Source: Bacteroidaceae bacterium (GTDB lineage: Bacteria; Bacteroidota; Bacteroidia; Bacteroidales; Bacteroidaceae). Taken from it: a stretch of 64,000 bases of DNA. Positions 57,822 through 64,000 of the stretch are shown here, piece after piece. The stretch lies in the NCBI GenBank assembly GCA_016280445.1, contig JAEEGS010000013.1, positions 106,332-170,331 on the forward strand, written 5' to 3'. The notes beneath the pieces are model-generated. The model did not search any database and was not told where the DNA came from. It saw only the letters and a list, made by a program, of their open reading frames with translations. The position numbers and the translations under genes were made by a program. The stretch's first letter is position 1. Each line of letters starts with the position of its first letter.

Positions 57822-58292
57822 TTATCCGAAACTAATGTTCATGATTTCAAACTTCATCACGCCACGTGGCACAGTCACTTCAGCCACATCGCCCACTTTC
57901 TTTCCCAGCAGTCCCTGTGCGATAGGTGTCTTGATGGAGATTTTATTCTCACGAAGGTTTGCCTCTCCTTCACTCACGATGGTGTAAGTCAACTTCATGC
58001 CATTATCCACGTTCTTCAGTTCCACCTTCGAAAGAATCTGTACCTCATCCTTGTTCTTGAGTTTTGAAGGGTCCAAAATCTTCGTATCGGCAAGAATAGC
58101 CTTCAATTCAGCAATCTTTGTCTCGAGTTTGCCCTGTGCTTCTTTTGCCGCATCATATTCAGCATTCTCAGAAAGGTCGCCTTTTTCGCGAGCCTCAGCA
58201 ATCTGTCGGATAACCTCAGGTCTATCCACTTCCTCCAGTTGCTTAATTTGGGCACGAAGTTTGTCGTAGCCCTCTTGTGACATATAAGCCAT
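57822..58292 (-). CDS. greA: transcription elongation factor GreA
   Basis: A 156-residue factor that rescues backtracked RNA polymerase by stimulating transcript cleavage. The coiled-coil N-terminal domain ends in the acidic tip GDLSENAEYDAAKEAQG (residues 39-55), and the C-terminal FKBP-like domain includes ISIKTPIAQGLLGKKVGDVAEV. It begins MAYMSQEGYDKL. The gene has a 5' leader of about 105 nt with a strong hairpin, and the HIT gene follows closely. Confidence 0.96.
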   Translation of the reverse strand: MAYMSQEGYDKLRAQIKQLEEVDRPEVIRQIAEAREKGDLSENAEYDAAKEAQGKLETKIAELKAILADTKILDPSKLKNKDEVQILSKVELKNVDNGMKLTYTIVSEGEANLRENKISIKTPIAQGLLGKKVGDVAEVTVPRGVMKFEIMNISFG

Positions 58293-58345
58293 TGTATTTC
58301 CTTGTTTTGGTTATTACTTTGTTAGTATGTTTTGAAGGACGAAAA

Positions 58346-58398
58346 GAAAAAGAATCCCGAAACTCTCCCCGAGAGTCGGAACCCTTCCAATCTTTTTC
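58346..58398 (-). other. nested hairpin in the greA leader
   Basis: The arms GAAAAAGA/TCTTTTTC (58346-58353 with 58391-58398) enclose CCGA..CTCTC/GAGAG..TCGG (58358-58369 with 58371-58379 approximately). It sits between the -7 box and the greA ATG, so it is in the transcript. Confidence 0.7.
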
Positions 58399-58403
58399 GA
58401 GTG

Positions 58404-58411
58404 CAAAGTTA
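58404..58411 (-). promoter_or_regulatory. -7 element for greA
   Basis: The minus strand reads TAACTTTG (TAnnTTTG), 112 bp before the greA ATG. Confidence 0.7.
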
Positions 58412-58452
58412 GTTCTTTTTTCTAATATCTTCCAAATTTTTGTCCTCTTTTT

Positions 58453-60120
58453 TCAAAAACTGAGGGCAAAACCACCCATAAACGTGGCTCCCACATTACG
58501 ATAGCCGAGGTAACGGTCGTAATTTCGGTTCAAGAGATTATCTCCCTTCAAAAAGACTGTCAGAGACTGTTTGATGGGTAAAGTATAACGAAGACTTGCT
58601 CCCAAATTGAGAATGTCCGGACGTTTATACTGCATACCTTCCTCCAGACCGAGATTACCCATATGGAAGGTGGCATACCGCCAATCCAGCCCGAAGTAGA
58701 AGTCCTTGATAATCTTCACATCAGCCTTCCAGTCCATCTCGAACCGCGGTGAGGTGTATGAACCTGACACCCACTTTTCATCACCAGGATTCTTTCCGCT
58801 CTCCAGGTTCAGTTGGTTCCGTGCCTCCACCTTCACAATATCAGCATAAGCATAGGTGAAGTCAGCATCTATATAGAAGCGGCGGTTCTTCCCTGCCCCC
58901 ATCCATGCGAGATAACGTCCTCCCAATGCGTTGAACATGCCATCAACATCATACGAGTCTTTCGAGAAATCATAACCCATATGGATATCTCCATCCAAGC
59001 CTTTCATTCCCTTGAAGCGGTATCCCACACAGGCATCCAGTTGGTGGAACTCCGCTCCCATTTTGATGACACCACTCTTGTCAGGACTGATAAAGCCAGG
59101 AATAATAAAGCAAGGGTGGAATTCCGCCATGCGCCGGAAATCATTGTTTTCCTCATAACCACGTGCTTCCACATAAACATCACTCTTAGGGGTGAGATGA
59201 TAGGTGAAAGACGCATCGGGTGCCACATTTCCCTTCGTACTGACAAACATACCTAGACGCACGTCCATCTGATCCTTCTCATAGAGATAATGAGGCGTGA
59301 AACGGACACGTGTAATGCCCTTCAGTTCGTCATTCCCATAGGCCGAATGGAAAAAGCCAATACCCAAACCTACGCTATGCTCATCCGTGAACTGATAAGC
59401 CCCATTGGCATCCGCATGGATAAGCGTCTCGCCCAGTTTCTTTTCCAAGTTCGTACGGTAATTCTGACTGAAGAAGTCCACCCCAGCCGTTGCATCGACG
59501 CTGAAGTTTCTGCTCTTGAGAGGTGTAAACCCTGCCACGAAACTGCTCAGCACATCATGCTGCTTGTCTGTCGTACTCATGGCACCCATATAGTTGAAAA
59601 GTCGGTTTTCGAACGACCCTTTTATAAAGAGATCCACTCCCGTGGCATAATGATGGCTGTACTTCAGTGCCGCACGGTTTCTGTAGTCACGGCTCTTCCA
59701 TCCTCTCACATCATAAAAAGAGTTGTCCTTCACATGACCGTTAAAGCCCTTCAGCGACAAGTCAATCCCCAGCACATCGTTGTCTGTCAGACCCAACTGA
59801 TAAGCCGCCTGACCATCCAGCATACCCTGTACACCGCCTGCCAGATGCAGATACCCGTTCTTCTTTCCTTTCCATACCGCCTCACTCTCGTAGTTGCCCA
59901 ACGACTCGGGGGCATAGTTGTTCAGCGTCTGTCCTCCCACAGCATACTGCATCGTGTAGTGTTTCACCTTTGTCTCCGCAGGTTTTGTCTTCACGTCCAC
60001 TTTCTTCACATCCGTCGCCACAGGTTTCACCTCGTTGGTCACCTCGACGGTGTTGTTCAATTGTGCCCAAACAGAGAACACCGAACAACTAAAAATAAAA
60101 AGTGATATTATCTTCTTCAT
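58453..60120 (-). CDS. large outer-membrane beta-barrel protein, TonB-receptor-like barrel without plug
   Basis: A 555-residue protein with signal MKKIISLFIFSCSVFSVWAQ. A Lys/Val-rich spacer (KKVDVKTKPAETKVKHYTMQY) precedes a chain of amphipathic beta strands ending FMGGFALSF, the outer-membrane C-terminal Phe. The last strands (LTVFLKGDNLLNRNYDRYLGY) resemble the final strands of TonB-dependent receptors, but no plug or carboxypeptidase-like domain is present. It is the second gene of a TPR-barrel pair, 23 bp after the TPR gene. ATG 60120 is chosen; an apparent TTG lies 6 bp upstream. Cargo unknown. Confidence 0.8.
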   Translation of the reverse strand: MKKIISLFIFSCSVFSVWAQLNNTVEVTNEVKPVATDVKKVDVKTKPAETKVKHYTMQYAVGGQTLNNYAPESLGNYESEAVWKGKKNGYLHLAGGVQGMLDGQAAYQLGLTDNDVLGIDLSLKGFNGHVKDNSFYDVRGWKSRDYRNRAALKYSHHYATGVDLFIKGSFENRLFNYMGAMSTTDKQHDVLSSFVAGFTPLKSRNFSVDATAGVDFFSQNYRTNLEKKLGETLIHADANGAYQFTDEHSVGLGIGFFHSAYGNDELKGITRVRFTPHYLYEKDQMDVRLGMFVSTKGNVAPDASFTYHLTPKSDVYVEARGYEENNDFRRMAEFHPCFIIPGFISPDKSGVIKMGAEFHQLDACVGYRFKGMKGLDGDIHMGYDFSKDSYDVDGMFNALGGRYLAWMGAGKNRRFYIDADFTYAYADIVKVEARNQLNLESGKNPGDEKWVSGSYTSPRFEMDWKADVKIIKDFYFGLDWRYATFHMGNLGLEEGMQYKRPDILNLGASLRYTLPIKQSLTVFLKGDNLLNRNYDRYLGYRNVGATFMGGFALSF

Positions 60121-60143
60121 CTTCAATTATCAATTATCAATTT

Positions 60144-62141
60144 TCAATTTCCCAACCTCTCCTCTATCATGGTTCTTATGTCATCATCTTCCTTATAGTT
60201 CGCCTTCAGCGATTCCAATGTTTGCTTCGCCTCCACAGTTCGGTTCTCGGCCTTGTAGATGTCGCTCAGCAAGATAAATGCCCTTGCCAACCAATAAGGC
60301 TTACCGATACCCTCATCAATCGCCTTGTTCAACTGTTGCTCTGCCTGTTGATACTGCCCAGCATTGAACAGCTGCTGTGCTGCCAAGACAGGAGCCTTGG
60401 CGGCTTCAGTCGCAATCGAGTCCTGTGCCGCAGCAATGGAGTCCCGCATGGCGATGTTGGCAGCCATGTTCGCCAGTTCCTCACCCGCCTTCTTCGCATA
60501 CTCGCTTTGCGGATACCTCATAGCCAATGACCCGAATATCGCGGCAGCCTCGTCCTCTTTGCCCGAAAGCACATAAGCACGACCCTGCTCAAACATCGCC
60601 TTGGCACCCTGTGCCGACGACGGATACTCCGTCCTCATCTGTTCAATGAGTTGTACCTTCTTGGCATAGTTGCCACGCAACCCCTCAATATAAGCCATCT
60701 GCATCATCGAATAGTCTCCCAGCGAGTGGTCGGTTGTTTTTGCCAATCCATAATTGGCATTCGCTTCGTCATAGTTGCGCATGTTCAGGTAGCAGTCACC
60801 GATACGATTATAGGCATCGGCCCTCATCGCACCACTCTCTCCCGTTGCCTCCGCAATCTTTTGGAACTGCTCAATAGCCGCATTATATTTCTGTTGCTTG
60901 AAGAGCGCATAACCCAAACTATACTGTGCATAATCCTGATTCTTCAGCGCACCTCCAGAAGTCTGCTTACCCAAGTTGATGGCAGTGGTCAAGTCGTTTG
61001 CCGCCTGTGCATAATTGCCCAGACGATAGTTGCAATCGCCTTTCACGTAGTATGCTTCTGCATATGCCTCAGCATCTTGTTTGCCCAGTGCCACCGCTTG
61101 AGTGGCATACGTAAGCGCCTCTTGCACCTTGTTCCGGTTCAACTCTTGGAAAGCCAAGTTATACAACACCTTCTGTTTGTCCGTCTGCGTATCGGCATTC
61201 GGAGTCTGCACCTTACTAATGGCACTGAGTGCCTTCGCATAGTCCTTCTTCGTCATATACACCTCCGTCAGACACTGCGACACCGCTGTGGCATACTGCG
61301 ACGAGGGGAACTCCTGCAGGAACTGCTCCATCACCACCACTGTATTGGGCGACTGTTGCTCGTGCAGCGTCAGCGAATAGTTGTAAAGTGCCTGTTCGCG
61401 AAGGGCCGGAAGGGCTGACATCCTTGACGCATTGAGAAAGGCCTGTTGTGCATCGGAAGTCTTTTTCAACTGCAATGCCGCAATACCAGCATGGAGCCAT
61501 GCGTTTTGTGCCATCTCGTCCTCATTGCTACCAGCTGCCTCAGCCAATGCCTTCTGTGCCTTCTCAAATGCACCGCCATTATAGTAGCACATACCCAATT
61601 TATACCACGATGTGCGTGTCTTCTCACCTACTTCCAGATAAGGCAAAGCACGCTGATACTGCCCCTCGTCATACAATTTCTCGCCAGCCAGACGATACAG
61701 CACATTATTGTAACTGCAAGCCTCTTCGCTCAAACCTGTCAAGGGGTAAGCCAGCGGAGTCTCGATGGAGAATCCTTTCTCCTCATCCTCAAAGAATAAA
61801 CTCAACGCTTCATCGAAACGGTATTCCTTGATTAACAAATTACGTCTGAACACACGCAAGACATCACCATACTGCGACAACGGATGAGACGTTGTCCATT
61901 CGCCTATTCGGTCTGCTGTGCCAGGATTGCCCAACACATAGTCGCACACCAGCATCAGCGCTTCGGCATCCTCGCTACCCTTCGCACTCCCTGCCGTCTC
62001 ATCCAAGAAACGCTCAAACTGTTGTCTTGCTCCAAAGTAGTGGCCATCTGCCACCGCCTTCACTGCCGTTTGCTGTGCCTGCATGCACAAAGCCATACCG
62101 CCCATCAGCAACGACAAGCATATTCGTAACTTCTGCTTCAT
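60144..62141 (-). CDS. exported multi-TPR protein
   Basis: A 665-residue protein with signal MKQKLRICLSLLMGGMALCMQAQ, made almost wholly of TPR-like helices, for example YNAAIEQFQKIAEATGESGAMRADA, MRNYDEANANYGLAK and ALSYAT... The many 34-residue repeats suggest a long superhelical scaffold in the periplasm. It is translated with the beta-barrel protein 23 bp downstream, and TPR plus barrel pairs recur in Bacteroidetes. No catalytic motif is present. ATG 62141 is chosen over an upstream TTG. Confidence 0.85.
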   Translation of the reverse strand: MKQKLRICLSLLMGGMALCMQAQQTAVKAVADGHYFGARQQFERFLDETAGSAKGSEDAEALMLVCDYVLGNPGTADRIGEWTTSHPLSQYGDVLRVFRRNLLIKEYRFDEALSLFFEDEEKGFSIETPLAYPLTGLSEEACSYNNVLYRLAGEKLYDEGQYQRALPYLEVGEKTRTSWYKLGMCYYNGGAFEKAQKALAEAAGSNEDEMAQNAWLHAGIAALQLKKTSDAQQAFLNASRMSALPALREQALYNYSLTLHEQQSPNTVVVMEQFLQEFPSSQYATAVSQCLTEVYMTKKDYAKALSAISKVQTPNADTQTDKQKVLYNLAFQELNRNKVQEALTYATQAVALGKQDAEAYAEAYYVKGDCNYRLGNYAQAANDLTTAINLGKQTSGGALKNQDYAQYSLGYALFKQQKYNAAIEQFQKIAEATGESGAMRADAYNRIGDCYLNMRNYDEANANYGLAKTTDHSLGDYSMMQMAYIEGLRGNYAKKVQLIEQMRTEYPSSAQGAKAMFEQGRAYVLSGKEDEAAAIFGSLAMRYPQSEYAKKAGEELANMAANIAMRDSIAAAQDSIATEAAKAPVLAAQQLFNAGQYQQAEQQLNKAIDEGIGKPYWLARAFILLSDIYKAENRTVEAKQTLESLKANYKEDDDIRTMIEERLGN

Positions 62142-62179
62142 TTTCACTTCAGGTTGCTTTATCAATTAGAATTTGGCCA

Positions 62180-62187
62180 CAAAGGTA
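62180..62187 (-). promoter_or_regulatory. -7 element for the TPR-barrel unit
   Basis: The minus strand reads TACCTTTG (TAnnTTTG), 39 bp before the ATG at 62141. The 356-bp gene-free stretch 62142-62497 also holds the GTAACAC array and a terminator. Bases 62188-62324 show nothing else. Confidence 0.65.
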
Positions 62188-62324
62188 CGTCTTTCTTTTC
62201 TATTTCCCTATACATTAACACTTTATAACATCTTTTTCCCCGTTTTATCCACAGAACCCCCTTCAATCAATCCAATCCTTCCAATCACCCGCAGGGTCAT
62301 TTCCCTCGCAAACACACCCCTTTT

Positions 62325-62411
62325 TGTAACACACCCAGTGTTACGCTTGTAACAGTGGCGGTGTTACACGTGTAACACTGGGTGTGTTACAAAAGAGGTT
62401 ACGACGTAACC
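62325..62411. repeat. array of GTAACAC palindromes
   Basis: A perfect 20-bp inverted repeat (62325-62344 with 62372-62391) encloses further copies of the same word. GTGTTACACGTGTAACAC (62361-62378) is a perfect 18-bp palindrome, and GGTTACGACGTAACC (62397-62411) is another. The word GTAACA or TGTTAC occurs about eight times in 87 bp. Alternative pairings compete with one another. Confidence 0.8.
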
Positions 62412-62435
62412 ACCCGGGCGGCTGTGGGGCAGAAA

Positions 62436-62472
62436 CAAAAAAGGTGAGCGGTCACCCGTTGTGCCGCTCACC
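62436..62472 (-). terminator. terminator after the repeat-built protein gene
   Basis: On the minus strand a 9-bp stem GGTGAGCGG/CCGCTCACC (62464-62472 with 62443-62451) is followed by a T-run (62436-62442). Confidence 0.85.
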
Positions 62473-62497
62473 CTTATGTATGCTTATTGTCAGATTA

Positions 62498-64000
62498 TTA
62501 CTTCGTTCCCGGCCTGCAAAGTTCGGCTGTAATAGACATCTGCTGCCCTTCTATCGTGGCTGTTCCATTTGTCAAACGAGCGTAATCACCATCGATGGTA
62601 ATCGTGCCGGAGATAGTGGGGCCATTGTCAAGGTTCATCACGATGTTAGAGTTCGTCTTAGTGTAAGTACCTACGTGAGGATCTCCTTCAATGTAGAGTT
62701 CACCGCCGTTTTCAAACACCAGGACGCTGCCTATAGGAGATTTCTCACCCAAACTGCATGCTGTCATCTCCCATCTGCCCTTGATGCCGTCAGAAGGATA
62801 TTCATAGTCAGGTTTCTTCATCGCAATGCCGTAGTGTGGTGTCTTTTCACCATCCCCTCTGGTCTTAGCTTCTTCCCCATTCGGGAATGAATAATCGCCC
62901 GTGAGCACGTTGCCACCACTCACCTTCACCAGCTTGCCATCCATCCGTAGTTCACGCTCGTCGCTGTAGAGCTTAAAACAGATACGACGAGCATCTTCGT
63001 CATCCACTTCAGAGGAAAAATAACCATTCATCCAGCCACCAGTCCATGTGCCGTCTGCATAAAACGTAAATGTAGAGCCTTGCCAATACATGGTACCCTC
63101 ATCCATCGTGACATACCAAGAACCTAAGATGCGGTCATCCTTCACAGCGTCGCTATTGTCTTCAAGGGTTTCTCCTTTAAATTCAACTCTTGAATATCTT
63201 GCGACAACTCCAGGGTTACCTCCACCATCATAATAGTTGATAAGTCCTCCCTTCTGTTCCATGGACCAGTCAGACAGGGTGAGTTGACCTGTCACGCGAG
63301 CATGATACTTGCCCACGAACTCCAATGTCAATGCCGAGTAAACGGCGTTGGTGGTGTAGCTACCCACATGAGGGTCGCCCTCCACATAAAGTTTTCCATT
63401 TTCGTCGAGAACAATCACTTGCTGATAGGGCAATCGCGCTGCCATATTTTCATCAACTTCGTAACCAAAAGGCTGACCCACATACGTCATTTCCCAACGA
63501 CCTTGAACGTCCGTTGTTGGATAAGTGTAATCAGGCTTCTTCATCACGAGAGCGTAGGACACGTGTGCGTCTCTGGTCTTAGCTTCCGAAGATAAAACAG
63601 GAAAATACTGTCCATTGAGCACGTTTCCAGCATTCACAAGCACCATTGTACCTTGAATAACACCTTCACCTCCATCATTGAACACCTCAAATTCGAAGCT
63701 GCCGTCTTCGTTTTCCTCACAAGTGTAGGTGTAGTATTTCTCACCTATCTTGCAGTAGCCTTGCTCGTCGAACGTGACTATTTGGCGCACATTCGACTCG
63801 TCACCCTCGTCAATCATCACCTTCCAGGTGCCGACCATCTTCGTGCAAGACACCGTAATTTCGTCTTCTCCGTCACCCCTCCTGTTCATCTTCATGTTGT
63901 AGGTTTGTGTTTGGCCACCCGACGTAACATTCACAGTACCAGTTGCTACATCACCATTTAAGGTGAACTTGCCCGACATGGTCATGTTATTCATCCAGGC
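62498..64000 (-). CDS. repeat-built lipocalin-like protein, N-terminus cut by window edge
   Basis: The frame is open from base 64000 to the stop at 62498, so the start lies outside; about 500 residues are seen. Two long units repeat. The first has WKVMIDEGDE..., GNVLNGQYFP, EAKTRDA, MKKPDYTYP, GRWEMTYVG and LYVEGDPHVGSYT. The second repeats the same order as WYVTMDEGTM, GNVLTGDYSFP, EAKTRGD, MKKPDYEYP, GRWEMTACS and LYIEGDPHVGTYT. The G.W..T and strand pattern is lipocalin-like. No Cys or enzymatic motif was seen. It is probably an envelope or surface protein of unknown role, closed by the terminator at 62436. Confidence 0.75.
   Translation of the reverse strand, partial: AWMNNMTMSGKFTLNGDVATGTVNVTSGGQTQTYNMKMNRRGDGEDEITVSCTKMVGTWKVMIDEGDESNVRQIVTFDEQGYCKIGEKYYTYTCEENEDGSFEFEVFNDGGEGVIQGTMVLVNAGNVLNGQYFPVLSSEAKTRDAHVSYALVMKKPDYTYPTTDVQGRWEMTYVGQPFGYEVDENMAARLPYQQVIVLDENGKLYVEGDPHVGSYTTNAVYSALTLEFVGKYHARVTGQLTLSDWSMEQKGGLINYYDGGGNPGVVARYSRVEFKGETLEDNSDAVKDDRILGSWYVTMDEGTMYWQGSTFTFYADGTWTGGWMNGYFSSEVDDEDARRICFKLYSDERELRMDGKLVKVSGGNVLTGDYSFPNGEEAKTRGDGEKTPHYGIAMKKPDYEYPSDGIKGRWEMTACSLGEKSPIGSVLVFENGGELYIEGDPHVGTYTKTNSNIVMNLDNGPTISGTITIDGDYARLTNGTATIEGQQMSITAELCRPGTK

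Noticed and set aside
62325..62411. Possible CRISPR array from repeated GTAACAC words
   Set aside because: The words are short, irregularly spaced and in both orientations; there are no spacers of constant length and no cas genes.

Overview
The window reads as ordinary chromosome from a member of the Bacteroidales, most likely Prevotella in the broad sense (Prevotellaceae). Three things point there. Many genes are preceded by the Bacteroidetes -7 element TAnnTTTG instead of a sigma-70 -10 box, and strong Shine-Dalgarno sequences are lacking. Several families are largely confined to Bacteroidetes: DUF4835, DUF3098, DUF3127, DUF2851, the SecDF fusion and the glycine-lipid acyltransferases. Gene order also follows the phylum: miaB-ftsX-DUF3098-uppP-truB-queA-folK, dapB-lepB-WbqC and DUF4835-recN. 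No prophage, integrase, transposase, CRISPR array or rRNA operon was found. Species assignment is inference.

Layout. 0-7 kb: a TPR lipid/secretory protein cut by the window edge, dut and dgt diverging from a shared promoter region, a BASS-type transporter, a uridine-kinase-like P-loop enzyme and a Na/Pi cotransporter. 7 kb: tRNA-Arg(CCT) and tRNA-Trp(CCA) with a terminator. 7.4-12 kb: DUF2851, dapB, lepB and WbqC. 12-16 kb: a capsule export/regulation module (PHP-type tyrosine phosphatase, Wzc autokinase, Wza lipoprotein) with no glycosyltransferases beside it. 16-20 kb: the probable glycine-lipid pair glsA-glsB, a CoA-transferase and exonuclease III. 20.7-29 kb: a DNA maintenance region with recN, coaBC, dnaN and a DUF3127 OB-fold protein whose C-terminus resembles an SSB tip. 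It is interrupted by a TM2 and a LURP-one gene on the opposite strand. 29-38 kb: DUF2264 protein, lipoprotein, diaminopimelate dehydrogenase, SecDF, a membrane nuclease-family protein, rhomboid protease and HU. 38-42 kb: envelope proteins of unknown role. 42-50 kb: a long tRNA-modification, cell-division and envelope operon ending in a dipeptidyl-peptidase-IV-like enzyme. 50-56 kb: a histidine-kinase-like protein lacking the phospho-acceptor histidine, small unknown proteins, RidA, a Dabb protein, argB, an ECF sigma factor and a likely anti-sigma protein. 56-58 kb: thioesterase, YgjP, HIT and greA. 58-64 kb: a beta-barrel protein with a TPR partner and a repeat-built lipocalin-like protein cut by the window edge.

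The genes are mainly core metabolism, envelope construction and DNA maintenance. The less expected content is between the genes. Two intergenic elements share an identical 38-nt core 38 kb apart. A second family of GTCGTCGAC-centred palindromic repeats sits just 3' of two unrelated genes. There are several long AT-rich inverted repeats, a dense array of GTAACAC palindromes, and strongly structured leaders before greA and before the gene that follows the ECF sigma factor. At protein level, the best leads are two degenerate enzymes (a trypsin-fold domain with the whole catalytic triad replaced, and a kinase without its histidine) and the SSB-tip-like OB-fold protein sharing a promoter region with the sliding clamp. 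Several genes have apparent upstream TTG starts that fall in or upstream of the promoter, so shorter ATG or GTG starts are given here. No novel defence or mobile system was seen.
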